From Pigmentiphaga sp. (GTDB lineage Bacteria; Pseudomonadota; Gammaproteobacteria; Burkholderiales; Burkholderiaceae_B): DNA of 64,000 nt. Below, one piece after another: positions 32,095-40,342 of this stretch. Both the position numbers and the translations under genes were made by a program. The DNA lies in assembly GCA_023228945.1 (NCBI GenBank), contig JALOAI010000001.1:310001-374000 (forward strand), in the 5' to 3' direction. The notes beneath the pieces are model-generated. The model searched no databases, was not told the DNA's origin, and saw only the letters and a list, made by a program, of their open reading frames with translations. Within the stretch, counting starts at the first letter, position 1. Every line of letters begins with the position of its first letter.

Positions 32095-34362
32095 GTGTTG
32101 AAGTTGCCGCCCTCGGCCGTGGGAGCCTCTCCCCTTCTCGCCTCACCCGGGCCGCGACTCTTGCTGATCACCCTGATCGGCTTGATTGCGTGCCTGGTCG
32201 TTACAGTCTTCGCCTTGCGTGGGCCCTGGTTGGGGCTCACGCTTGCTCCCAGCCAGGAAGGCCGCGGTCTACAGGTGATTCAAAGTATCGGGCCCGCCTC
32301 CGCCGTGCCGGCCGGTAGCCGATTGCTGGGCTTGCAGGCAGGCGCCACGGCCGATCCCAATCGGCTTACCGCGGGCACGACCTCCCTCGACGTCCAGAAT
32401 CTGGATCTCACCGAAGACATCGGTTTGCTGCCTTCGTTCGTGGAGGTGCGGCGTTTCATGATGCGGCAAACCCAGTTGCACGACTTGCTGGGGCAATCCA
32501 GCGTCACGCTGCAATGGGAAAGCCCGGAGGCCGGCGGCGAGCGCCGCCACACCACCGTCACGCCCGCCGCCGAGCGGCCCTTGTCCAGCCTGCCCTGGCT
32601 CTATTGGGTTCAGCTCCTGTCGGGGCTATTGGCCCTGCTCATCGGCTGCTGGGTCTGGGTACTGCAGCCGCACGACTGGGGCGCACGACTGTTCGCGATC
32701 ACCGGCGCCGCCATGCTCTCGTTCACCCTGCCGGCCGCTTGGTACAGCACCCGTGAGCTGGCGTTGGACGGCACCTTGCTGGATCTGCTCTCGGGCATCA
32801 ACATGAGCGGGGCGATTCTTTTCGGCTGCGCCCTGATCTCCATCTTTTTGTGCTTCCCCCGCCAGTTGGTGCCGCTGCGCGCGCTCCTGGCGATTCCCGT
32901 GATCTTCGGCGCGCTGCTGGTGGCCGATCTGCTCCAGTTGTGGCCCAGGCCGCTGGGCAATCTCATCACGCTGCTGCAAACCCTGGTGGCGCTGGCGTGC
33001 GCGGCCTGGCAATGGCGCGCCACCCGCAACGACCCCGCGGCGCGCGCCGCGCTGCGCTGGGTGGCCCTGTCGGCGCTGGTGGGCGCCGCCTTGTTCGTGG
33101 TACCCATGGGTATCGCTCCGCTGCTGGGCGGCGCGCCACCCTTGCCGCAAGGCCTCGGCTTCGTCTTTTTCCTGATCATGTATGCCGGCATCGCCTTGGG
33201 TGTGGCGCGTTTCCGGCTGTTCGCTCTAGACGAATGGGCGTATCGCATCCTGCTCTGGGTTTCCGGCGTCCTCCTGCTCCTGGTGGTCGATGCCGCCCTG
33301 ATCTGGCTTTTGCACCTGGCGCCGGCCCTCTCGCTGGGTGTATCGCTGTTGATCGTCGGCTTTCTGTACCTGCCCTTGCGCAACTGGTTCTGGCGGCGGC
33401 TGGTGACGCGCCACGGCCTGAGCGAGGATGCCTTGTTTCGCGGCGTACTCGACGTCGTCCTCGAACCCGATGATCGGCGCCGGACGGCGCAGTGGCGCAA
33501 CCTTTTGCAGCGGCTGTTCCAGCCCCTGGAAATTCGCGATCTCGACGAACCGCTTGCCAGCCCGGTGCTGCGTGACGATGGCCTCACCCTGGATTTTCCG
33601 GCCGTTGCCGGCGCGCCCGCCTTGCGGCTGCGCTATCCCTGGCAGGGCCGCGGCCTCTTCAGCCGCGACTACCTGAGGTTGGCCCGCCGCCTGATGGTTT
33701 TTCTGGCCCAGGCCGATGCCAGCCGGGCCGAGTTTGCTCGCGGAGTGGCTGAAGAACGCCAGCGTATTACCCGCGATCTGCACGACGACATCGCCTCGCG
33801 CCTGATCTCGAGTTTGCATCAGGCGCAGGATCCCGCCATCAAGCGTACCTTGCGCAGCACGCTGCAAGATCTGCGTACGATCCTGAGCGGCCTGGCCGGC
33901 GAATCGATGTCGCTCGACGGCCTGCTGGAACGGCTCCACGAAGAAGCCGGCGAGCGCCTGGACGCGGCCAATATCGCCCTGGAGTGGCAGGTGCCCGAGG
34001 CCTTGCCCGACTGGGCCATGGAGTACCCCGTCTATAAAAACCTGCTTTCGGTACAGCGCGAGATTCTCAGCAATGTCCTGAGGCATAGCCACGCCGCCCT
34101 GGTGCGGATCGCCATAGCCCTCGAAGGCGATGGTGTGCGCTTCACCACCACGGATTTCCGTACGGCCAATGCGCTCGCGGCAGGCGAGGATGCCGGTTGC
34201 GATATCTCCCACCCGGGCATGGGCATGGGCATGGCCAATATGCAACAGCGGCTGGCACAAATTCACGGCACGATCGAGCACCACGAGCATGAAGAAGGCC
34301 ATGCCGTCACCTTGTGGGTGCCGCTGCGCTCGCCCCAAATGGCCCCGCCCCTGCTTTCCTGA
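32095..34362 (+). CDS. Membrane sensor histidine kinase, NarX/HisKA_3 type
   Basis: This kinase of about 755 residues has a first membrane helix (about 22-44), an extracytoplasmic segment, then a cluster of hydrophobic helices (about 165-440). It ends in a HisKA_3 dimerisation domain (EERQRITRDLHDDIASRL, His near 563) and an HATPase region. The N box (REILSNVLRHSHA) and the second glycine box (GMGMGMANMQQRL) are clear. The first glycine box, usually DxGxG, reads TTTDFRTA and is degenerate. GTG at 32095 and TTG at 32098 are both possible starts after CAGGAG; the TTG has better spacing. The cognate regulator gene overlaps its stop codon. Confidence 0.88.
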   Translation: MLKLPPSAVGASPLLASPGPRLLLITLIGLIACLVVTVFALRGPWLGLTLAPSQEGRGLQVIQSIGPASAVPAGSRLLGLQAGATADPNRLTAGTTSLDVQNLDLTEDIGLLPSFVEVRRFMMRQTQLHDLLGQSSVTLQWESPEAGGERRHTTVTPAAERPLSSLPWLYWVQLLSGLLALLIGCWVWVLQPHDWGARLFAITGAAMLSFTLPAAWYSTRELALDGTLLDLLSGINMSGAILFGCALISIFLCFPRQLVPLRALLAIPVIFGALLVADLLQLWPRPLGNLITLLQTLVALACAAWQWRATRNDPAARAALRWVALSALVGAALFVVPMGIAPLLGGAPPLPQGLGFVFFLIMYAGIALGVARFRLFALDEWAYRILLWVSGVLLLLVVDAALIWLLHLAPALSLGVSLLIVGFLYLPLRNWFWRRLVTRHGLSEDALFRGVLDVVLEPDDRRRTAQWRNLLQRLFQPLEIRDLDEPLASPVLRDDGLTLDFPAVAGAPALRLRYPWQGRGLFSRDYLRLARRLMVFLAQADASRAEFARGVAEERQRITRDLHDDIASRLISSLHQAQDPAIKRTLRSTLQDLRTILSGLAGESMSLDGLLERLHEEAGERLDAANIALEWQVPEALPDWAMEYPVYKNLLSVQREILSNVLRHSHAALVRIAIALEGDGVRFTTTDFRTANALAAGEDAGCDISHPGMGMGMANMQQRLAQIHGTIEHHEHEEGHAVTLWVPLRSPQMAPPLLS

Positions 34363-35036
34363 TGCCCCTGCCCATACGCCATATCCTGATCGTCGAAGAC
34401 TCGCCCGAATACCAGCGCTGGCTGGCCGGAGTATTGTCCAGCCATTGGCCCGACGCGCATCTTCACCTGACGGCTTCGCTCGGGGCGGCGCGCGCCTGGC
34501 TTGCCCGGGCGCCGGACGGCTTCGATCTGGCGCTGGTGGATCTGCTCCTGCCGGACGGCTCGGGCGCGGAGCTGATGACGGAGCTGGGGCGGCAGCATCC
34601 TCGGACGATGGTGGTGGTCGCCACGATCTTCGATGATGATGCCCATTTGTTTGGCGCCTTGGCGGCCGGCGCCCAGGGATATCTGCTCAAGGATCTCGAC
34701 GAAACCCAGCTGCTGCGCCACCTCGAGGCGATCGGCGCCGGCGCGCCGCCCATTTCGCCGGCCATCGCGCGGCGCATGCTGGCGCATTTTCGCGACAAGC
34801 CGGTGGCGCCCGCCACTGCCCACGCGATCGACGATCCCGCGCAGCCGGCGCTGACGCCGCGCGAACTGGAAGTGCTGCGCTATATCGGGCGCGGCCTGCG
34901 GGTGGTGGAAGCCGCCCGTTTGCTGAATCTCACCGAGCACACCGTGGCGGGCTACGTCAAATCGCTCTATCGCAAGCTCAATGTGTCGTCGCGCGCCGAA
35001 GCCGCCCTGGAGGCCGCTCGCCGCGGCCTGGTTTGA
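34362..35036 (+). CDS. LuxR/NarL-family response regulator
   Basis: This 224-residue regulator has a receiver domain (HILIVEDSPEYQRWLAG; phospho-acceptor Asp in DLALVDLLLPDGSG; Lys in YLLKDLDE). The C-terminal LuxR-type helix-turn-helix (about 160-224) reads LTPRELEVLRYIGRG...TEHTVAGYVKSLYRKL. The ATG overlaps the histidine kinase stop (TGATG), so the two form a coupled two-component operon. The signal and targets are unknown. Confidence 0.92.
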   Translation: MPLPIRHILIVEDSPEYQRWLAGVLSSHWPDAHLHLTASLGAARAWLARAPDGFDLALVDLLLPDGSGAELMTELGRQHPRTMVVVATIFDDDAHLFGALAAGAQGYLLKDLDETQLLRHLEAIGAGAPPISPAIARRMLAHFRDKPVAPATAHAIDDPAQPALTPRELEVLRYIGRGLRVVEAARLLNLTEHTVAGYVKSLYRKLNVSSRAEAALEAARRGLV

Positions 35037-35043
35037 GCGGAAC

Positions 35044-35385
35044 TCACCGGCCCTCGCCGGCGCCAGCGGAGCGCTCCCGGGCCGCCGCTGTTTTTCGCGC
35101 CTTGTGGGCCGCTCGGCGGCGCCGCGATTCCATCGGGTTGAACGTGAGAGGCCGGTAGATTTCGATACGATCGCCATCGCGCAGCACAAACGCGGCTGGC
35201 CGCAGCAGGCCGAAAACGCCTACCCCCTGTCCCCAGGGATCCACATCGGGAAAGGCCGCCGCAAAGCCGCTTGCCGTCACCGCGTCGGCCACCGTGGCCC
35301 CGTTGGCAAGCCGGCAGACCCGCTGCCAGACGGCCTCGGGCGTGGCATACGTCACGGTGACGCGCAGATCGGTCGGCTCAGCCAT
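35044..35385 (-). CDS. rnfH: RnfH family ubiquitin-fold protein
   Basis: This 113-residue protein matches RnfH: LRVTVTYATPEAVWQRVCRL, VADAVTASG, GVFGLLRPAAFVLRDGDRIEIYRPL, and the basic tail PMESRRRRAAHKARK. It has a beta-grasp fold of unknown function and is regularly linked to ratA and smpB, as here. The first eight bases overlap the 3' end of ratA. It is convergent with the response regulator gene. Confidence 0.92.
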   Translation of the reverse strand: MAEPTDLRVTVTYATPEAVWQRVCRLANGATVADAVTASGFAAAFPDVDPWGQGVGVFGLLRPAAFVLRDGDRIEIYRPLTFNPMESRRRRAAHKARKTAAARERSAGAGEGR

Positions 35386-35809
35386 AAACCTGATCGGCGC
35401 GCTGGGTAAAGGCGTCGATGAAACTGGTGGCGATACGATTGAAGACCGGGCCCACGACGCGTTCCAGCAAGCCATTGGAGAATGCGTAGTCCAGGGTGAA
35501 TAACACCTTGCACGCGTCGTCGGCCAAAGGCTGGAACTCCCACAGTCCTTCCAGCGCCGAGAAGGGGCCGTCCACCAACTGCAGCCGGATGGAGTGCGGA
35601 TGGTCGTGCGTATTGTGCGTGGTGAAAGTCTGGCGAACACCGGCAAAACTGATGGTGATCGAAGCCCGCATCCCCGACTCGGTGTGCTCGAGGATCCGGG
35701 CGCCACCGCACCAGGGCATGAACTGCGGATATTGATCGACCGCGGCCACCAGGTCGAACATTCGTGCCGCGGAATACGGCACCAGTACCGAACGTTTTAC
35801 GGTATGCAT
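35378..35809 (-). CDS. ratA: RatA/Coq10 family START-like protein
   Basis: This 143-residue protein belongs to the polyketide-cyclase/START-like family (MHTVKRSVLVPYSAARMFDLVAAVDQYPQFMPWC). E. coli RatA was described as a ribosome association toxin, while eukaryotic Coq10 binds ubiquinone; which role applies here is open. The gene is divergent from smpB with a 52-base gap and overlaps rnfH, which is the conserved order. Confidence 0.92.
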   Translation of the reverse strand: MHTVKRSVLVPYSAARMFDLVAAVDQYPQFMPWCGGARILEHTESGMRASITISFAGVRQTFTTHNTHDHPHSIRLQLVDGPFSALEGLWEFQPLADDACKVLFTLDYAFSNGLLERVVGPVFNRIATSFIDAFTQRADQVYG

Positions 35810-35832
35810 ACAGCGGATAGGGTAAAGGGTAG

Positions 35833-35844
35833 AATCCTAGGATT
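35833..35844. promoter_or_regulatory. Palindrome in the ratA/smpB divergent promoter
   Basis: AATCCTAGGATT is a perfect 12-base palindrome in the 52-base gap between the two start codons. TAGAAT just before it could be an smpB -10 box. A regulatory role is only suggested by position. Confidence 0.3.
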
Positions 35845-35861
35845 TTACCGGCTTGAATTTC

Positions 35862-36317
35862 ATGAGCATCATCGACAACCGCAAGGCCTTTCACGAATAC
35901 TTCATCGAAGATCGCTTCGAGGCCGGTTTGGTTCTGCAAGGCTGGGAGGTCAAGTCGATTCGCGCGGGCCGGGCGCAACTGAAAGAAAGCCACATCATCG
36001 TGCGCAATGGCGAGCTCTGGCTGCTCGGCATGCACGTCAGCCCCCTGCCCACGGCGTCCACCCACATCCATCCCGATGCCACTCGTACGCGCAAGCTGCT
36101 GCTCAAGAAAGACGAAATCAGCAAGCTGATCGGCAAAGTCGAGCAACGCGGCTACACCATCGTGCCGATCAATCTGCACTATAAAGGTGGTCGCATCAAG
36201 CTCGATATCGCCCTGGCCCGGGGCAAGAAGCTGCACGACAAGCGCGACAGTGCCCGCGAGCGCGATTGGCTACGCGAAAAAGACCGCATCATGAAGCACG
36301 ACACGCGGCGCCGCTGA
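35862..36317 (+). CDS. smpB: SsrA-binding protein SmpB
   Basis: This 151-residue protein binds tmRNA and delivers it to stalled ribosomes for trans-translation. MSIIDNRKAFHEYFIEDRFEAGLVLQGWEVKSIR is the canonical N-terminus, and the basic tail GKKLHDKRDSARERDW...RIMKHDTRRR is the ribosome-decoding C-terminus. A TTG nine bases upstream is in frame, but the ATG is preferred by family length. The tmRNA gene was not found in the window. Confidence 0.97.
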   Translation: MSIIDNRKAFHEYFIEDRFEAGLVLQGWEVKSIRAGRAQLKESHIIVRNGELWLLGMHVSPLPTASTHIHPDATRTRKLLLKKDEISKLIGKVEQRGYTIVPINLHYKGGRIKLDIALARGKKLHDKRDSARERDWLREKDRIMKHDTRRR

Positions 36318-36333
36318 ACCCGGAGGCCGCCTC

Positions 36334-37542
36334 ATGCCCTCGTTCCGCTACCAGGCCGCCGACGCCGCCGGTAAAACCGAAACCGGTTTGATCGACGCCG
36401 ATAGCCCGCGCGGCGCCCGGGCGCAGTTGCGGGCCCGCGGCCTGCTGCCCTTGCAGGTGGAAGCCGTGGCCAGCCGCGGCCCTGGAGGTGGCGCGTGGTT
36501 CGCGCCCAGGCTCAACGACACCGAGCTGGCCTGGGCCACCCGCCAGTTGGCCAGCCTGCTGGCCGCCCGCCTCCCCCTCGATGCCGCCCTCGGCGCCACC
36601 GCCGACCAGGCCGAGCGCAAGCATGTGGCCGAAGTCCTGAGCGCGGTGCGCGCCGATGTGCGCGCCGGCCATCGGCTGGCCGACGCCCTGGCCACCCGGC
36701 CCCGCGATTTTCCCGATATTTACCGCGCGCTGGTGGCGGCCGGCGAGGAATCCGGCGACCTCGCCCATGTTATGGAAAAACTGGCCGACTACATCGAAGA
36801 GCGCAACGCCCTGCAGAGCAAGGTACTCACCGCCTTCATTTATCCGGCCATCGTCAGCCTGGTGTCGGTGGCCATCGTGATCTTTCTGCTGGGCTACGTG
36901 GTGCCGCAAGTGGTGAGCGCCTTCTCGCAGGCCCAGCAAGAGTTGCCGCTGCTCACGCGCATCATGCTGGGCCTGAGCGGCTACGTGCGTGATTGGGGCT
37001 GGGCCACCCTGGCCGTGCTGGTCTTGCTGGGCTTGCTGTGGCGGATGATGCTGCGCAATCCGGCCACCCGGCAAGCCTGGCATGCCCGCATCCTCAGGCT
37101 GCCCCTGGCCGGCCGGTTCTCGCTGGGCATGAACGCGGCACGGTTCGCGTCGACTCTGGCCATTCTCACCGGAAGCGGCGTGCCGCTGCTGCGTTCACTG
37201 GAAGCCGCCCGGCAAACGCTCTCGAACGACAAGCTGCGGGCCGACGTGGGCGATGCCACCTCGCGGGTTCGCGAGGGCAGCTCGCTCGCGCAGGCATTGC
37301 AGGTACAAAAAAGCTTTCCGCCGCTGCTCATCCATCTGGCCGCCAGCGGCGAGAAAACCGGCACCCTGCCGGAGTTGCTGGAGCGCGCCGCGCAAACGCT
37401 GTCGCGCGAACTCGAGCGTCGCGCCATGGCCCTCACGGCACTGCTCGAACCGGTGCTGATCCTGGTGATGGGAGGGTTCGTGCTGCTGATCGTGCTGGCC
37501 GTGCTGCTGCCCATCATCGAGATCAACCAACTGGTGCAGTAA
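36334..37542 (+). CDS. gspF: Type II secretion inner membrane protein GspF
   Basis: This 402-residue platform protein of the type II secretion system carries two tandem T2SSF domains (about 70-190 and 270-395). Membrane helices are visible at AIVSLVSVAIVIFLLGYVVPQVV, around WGWATLAVLVLLGLLW, and at the C-terminus. GGAGG lies before the ATG. It is the first gene of the gsp locus, separated from gspG onward by gspC on the opposite strand. Confidence 0.96.
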   Translation: MPSFRYQAADAAGKTETGLIDADSPRGARAQLRARGLLPLQVEAVASRGPGGGAWFAPRLNDTELAWATRQLASLLAARLPLDAALGATADQAERKHVAEVLSAVRADVRAGHRLADALATRPRDFPDIYRALVAAGEESGDLAHVMEKLADYIEERNALQSKVLTAFIYPAIVSLVSVAIVIFLLGYVVPQVVSAFSQAQQELPLLTRIMLGLSGYVRDWGWATLAVLVLLGLLWRMMLRNPATRQAWHARILRLPLAGRFSLGMNAARFASTLAILTGSGVPLLRSLEAARQTLSNDKLRADVGDATSRVREGSSLAQALQVQKSFPPLLIHLAASGEKTGTLPELLERAAQTLSRELERRAMALTALLEPVLILVMGGFVLLIVLAVLLPIIEINQLVQ

Positions 37543-37613
37543 GGGCGCGTCCCGGCCAGGTTTGCTCTGCCGGCACCGCGCCCTCGAATCCGTCGGCGGC
37601 CAGGCGCTCCGGC

Positions 37614-38078
37614 TCAGCGCGCCGGGGCCGAGGCCGACGGCACGGGCATGATGGCATCGAGGCGCGGCAGCGTGGGCAGCAGCAGTTCGGTTTCTTGGCC
37701 GCCCTGGCTTACCACCACCCCGGTGGGCAGCACCGACACCAAGGTCAGATCATGGGCGATGGGCTGCCCCACACCATAGGCCTGGGGGCGGCCGCCATCA
37801 ACGGCCAGTATGGCGCTGCCATACTGGCCCGCGGCGATCAGCCCGCTAGGCACGATTTTGATCCGGCTTGCCGGGCCGCCGCCAAACCAGCCGGCCACCG
37901 GCGAAACATCGGTACCCCCGGTGCCTTCGGCCACCAGGGCCGGCGGCGCGGGCCGGGGAGCCGGAGCCAGCAGGATCGCGGCCCACACCCCGATGCCGGC
38001 CGCGGCGGCCACCATACCCAGGCCCTGCACGGCACGGCGCGCCGAAGCTTCCCAATCGAGGTTCCAGTTTCGTACCAT
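37614..38078 (-). CDS. gspC: Type II secretion protein GspC-like (inverted in the locus)
   Basis: This 154-residue protein has a short cytoplasmic N-terminus, one membrane helix (about 17-38), a proline-rich linker, and an HR domain (IKIVPSGLIAAGQYGSAILAVDGGRPQAYGVGQPI...LTLVSVLPTGVVVSQ). GspC links the inner-membrane platform to the GspD secretin. It lacks the C-terminal PDZ domain of the longest homologs and matches the short beta-proteobacterial form. It is transcribed against gspF and gspG, so it needs its own promoter in the 86-base gap before gspG. Confidence 0.88.
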   Translation of the reverse strand: MVRNWNLDWEASARRAVQGLGMVAAAAGIGVWAAILLAPAPRPAPPALVAEGTGGTDVSPVAGWFGGGPASRIKIVPSGLIAAGQYGSAILAVDGGRPQAYGVGQPIAHDLTLVSVLPTGVVVSQGGQETELLLPTLPRLDAIMPVPSASAPAR

Positions 38079-38164
38079 GTGATTGCCGCTGCAATTTCAC
38101 GCGCGATTCGTCAAGACCCGCCATAATAACGGTCTTTGCTCAATGTTCCATACGGAGTGCCCCA

Positions 38165-38611
38165 GTGCCGCTTGCCGCCCGTCCCCCTCGCCATCGCCGT
38201 GCCCAGCAGGGTTTCACTCTGATCGAAATCATGGTCGTGGTCGTCATCATGGGAATCCTGGCCGCTCTGGTGGTGCCCCGCCTGCTCGACCGGCCCGATC
38301 AGGCCCGCGCCGTCGCCGCCCGCCAAGACATCGCCACCATCGTGCAGGCCCTCAAGCTCTATCGTCTCGATAACGGGCGCTATCCCACCACCGAGCAAGG
38401 GCTGTCGGCGCTTGTCACCAAACCCGCCAGCGGCCCGGTCTCGTCCAACTGGCGGCCCACGCTCGAGCGCCTGCCCAACGATCCCTGGGGCAACCCCTAT
38501 CAGTACCTCAACCCCGGCGTTCATGGCGAGATCGATATTTTCTCGCTGGGCGCCGACGCGACGCCCGGGGGTGAAAACGCCGACGCCGACATCGGCTCAT
38601 GGGCGCAGTAA
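38165..38611 (+). CDS. gspG: Major pseudopilin GspG
   Basis: This 148-residue pseudopilin forms the main filament of the type II secretion system. The leader VPLAARPPRHRRAQQG precedes the prepilin cleavage site G/FTLIEIMVVVVIMGILAALVVP. The typical GspG C-terminus follows (NGRYPTTEQGLSALV, LPNDPWGNPYQYLNPG, and Asp residues for Ca binding in the DIFSLGADATPGGENADADIG region). GTG at 38165 is chosen because ACGGAG lies seven bases upstream. The 3' end overlaps gspH by 13 bases. Confidence 0.95.
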   Translation: MPLAARPPRHRRAQQGFTLIEIMVVVVIMGILAALVVPRLLDRPDQARAVAARQDIATIVQALKLYRLDNGRYPTTEQGLSALVTKPASGPVSSNWRPTLERLPNDPWGNPYQYLNPGVHGEIDIFSLGADATPGGENADADIGSWAQ

Positions 38612-39108
38612 GGCGGCGGGCCGCTCCCTCAGCCCTCCCCGGAGGCTTCACCCTCATCGAACTGATGGTGGTGATCGTGATCATCGGCATCATGGCCACC
38701 GCCGTCAGCCTCACCGCCTTTCCGGCCCGTCGCGATCTGCAAGCCGACGCCCAGCGGTTGGCCCATTTGTTCTCCCTGGCGCAAACCGAGGTGCGCATGG
38801 ATGGCCGGCCCATCGTCTGGCGCGCCTCGCGCGACGGCTACCGCTTCGAGCGCCAGCAGCGCGAGTTCCGGCCCGGCGAGCCCTTGCCCACCACCGTTGC
38901 CAACGCCCCTCTCGACGTCTTCGCCCACGACGACCGCCTGCGACCCCGCGCCTGGGCTTCGCCGCCGGTGGCGGTGCGCGTCGAGCCCGCCGAAGCGGTG
39001 GTGTTTACCCACGAATGGATCTTGCCGCCCCTGCGCATCACGCTGTCGGGCGATCAGGGGCAGGTACGCATTCTGCGCGACGCCAACGGCCGGTATGTCG
39101 TCGAATGA
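38599..39108 (+). CDS. gspH: Minor pseudopilin GspH
   Basis: This 169-residue prepilin-like protein has the cleavage site GG/FTLIELMVVIVIIGIMATAV after a short leader. The following helix and beta domain (LQADAQRLAHLFSLAQTEVRMDGRPIVW) fit GspH. It begins inside gspG and its stop overlaps the gspI start (ATGA). Confidence 0.92.
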   Translation: MGAVRRRAAPSALPGGFTLIELMVVIVIIGIMATAVSLTAFPARRDLQADAQRLAHLFSLAQTEVRMDGRPIVWRASRDGYRFERQQREFRPGEPLPTTVANAPLDVFAHDDRLRPRAWASPPVAVRVEPAEAVVFTHEWILPPLRITLSGDQGQVRILRDANGRYVVE

Positions 39109-39584
39109 CTTCACCTCAAATGCCATCGCACCCTAAGGATCCTCTGCACCATTCCGCCGAGCCGATCGCGCCCGATGGCGGGAGGCGGCGGCCGGCGTGG
39201 ATTGTGCAGAGGATCCCTAAGGACGATGCGGGCTTTACCCTGATCGAAGTGCTGGTGGCCTTGGCCATCGTGGCGGTGGCGCTGGGCGCCGCGATCCGCG
39301 CCACGGGCGTGATCGCCGGCAACGACGAAAACTTGCGGCAGCGGGCGCTGGCGACGGTGGCCGCCGAGAATCGCCTGGCCGAGCTGCGGCTGACACGGGA
39401 GTTTCCCGCCATCGGCCGCACGACGCTTCCCTGCCCCATGGGCCGGCAGGCGCTGCAATGCAGTCAAACGGTGGAAGCGTCCGTCAATGCCAACATGCGT
39501 CTGGTCACGATCCGCGTCCATACCGCGGCCGACCGCGGCCAAACCTTGGCAACGCTGGGTGGTCTGGTGGAGCGGGGCCGATGA
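39105..39584 (+). CDS. gspI: Minor pseudopilin GspI with an extended leader
   Basis: This 159-residue pseudopilin has the processing site AG/FTLIEVLVALAIVAVALGAAIRATG, followed by LRQRALATVAAENRLAELRL, both typical of GspI. The leader before the site is about 43 residues, far longer than the usual 5-10. It contains a palindrome-flanked in-frame segment (39131-39223). The start ATG overlaps the gspH stop. An ATG or GTG closer to the cleavage site is not evident, so the long leader is probably translated. Confidence 0.9.
   Translation: MTSPQMPSHPKDPLHHSAEPIAPDGGRRRPAWIVQRIPKDDAGFTLIEVLVALAIVAVALGAAIRATGVIAGNDENLRQRALATVAAENRLAELRLTREFPAIGRTTLPCPMGRQALQCSQTVEASVNANMRLVTIRVHTAADRGQTLATLGGLVERGR
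39131..39223. repeat. In-frame miniature repeat inside the gspI leader
   Basis: Thirteen-base inverted arms (GGATCCTCTGCAC at 39137-39149 and its complement at 39204-39216) lie within 9-base direct repeats CCCTAAGGA (39131-39139 and 39215-39223). The repeat period is 84 bases, exactly 28 codons, so the reading frame is preserved. The structure resembles a miniature transposon with a target duplication. Confidence 0.55.
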
Positions 39585-40342
39585 CACCCCGCCTCGCTCC
39601 AGGCCGGGATCGCCAGGCGGAGCACCCGCCGCGCGGGATGGTCAAGCCTGGCGCCCTCGGGGCCGAACCCGGCGCGGCCGGGCCGACGCCGCCGACCAGG
39701 CATGTTCCGCGCGGCACCGGCTTCACCCTGATCGAGTTGCTGGTGGCCATCACGCTCATGGCCATCGTCAGCATCATGTCGTGGCGAGGCCTGGAAAGCA
39801 TCACGGGGTTGCGCGAACACCTTCAGCATCGCGCCGACCAGACCGATGCCCTGTTGCGCCTGCTGGGGCAACTGGAGCGCGACCTCGTCCAGCATGCGCC
39901 CGATATGGTCCTGGCACCGGCCCTACTGCCGGTTCTGCCCCCGGGCCAGGCGGCCCCGCCGCGCCCCCTGCCCTTGTCGATCGAAGTCGATGCGCCGGAG
40001 CGCGGCGGACGCGGCGTGCAACTCGAAATCGTGCGGGCCGGCCCCTCTCAACCCGGTAGCTGGCAGCGGGTGGTCTGGTGGTTGGAAGGTGGCCGGCTGC
40101 TGCGCAGCGCGGGCGCGCCCAGCACCGTCTATCCGCTGCCCCCCGTCGAGCCCGAGGCCGCCGCCGTCGTCCTGGACGCCGTGCGGGAGTTCACGATCCA
40201 GGGCTGGGTGGAAGGCAACGGCTGGTTGCCGCTGCCGCGGCCCGCCGACGCCACGACGCCGGTCACGGGGATGCAAGTGGTGATCACCCGCGACGGCGGC
40301 GACCAGAACGAAGTCTATCGACGTGTCATTGCTTTCCCATGA
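39581..40342 (+). CDS. gspJ: Minor pseudopilin GspJ with an extended leader
   Basis: This 253-residue pseudopilin has the cleavage site TG/FTLIELLVAITLMAIVSIMSWRGLESI, then LRLLGQLERDLVQHAPD as in GspJ. The leader is about 47 residues and Pro/Gly/Arg-rich. It includes two CCGCGCGG copies 78 bases (26 codons) apart at 39629 and 39707, similar in style to the insertion in gspI. The start overlaps the gspI stop (ATGA). Confidence 0.9.
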   Translation: MTPRLAPGRDRQAEHPPRGMVKPGALGAEPGAAGPTPPTRHVPRGTGFTLIELLVAITLMAIVSIMSWRGLESITGLREHLQHRADQTDALLRLLGQLERDLVQHAPDMVLAPALLPVLPPGQAAPPRPLPLSIEVDAPERGGRGVQLEIVRAGPSQPGSWQRVVWWLEGGRLLRSAGAPSTVYPLPPVEPEAAAVVLDAVREFTIQGWVEGNGWLPLPRPADATTPVTGMQVVITRDGGDQNEVYRRVIAFP

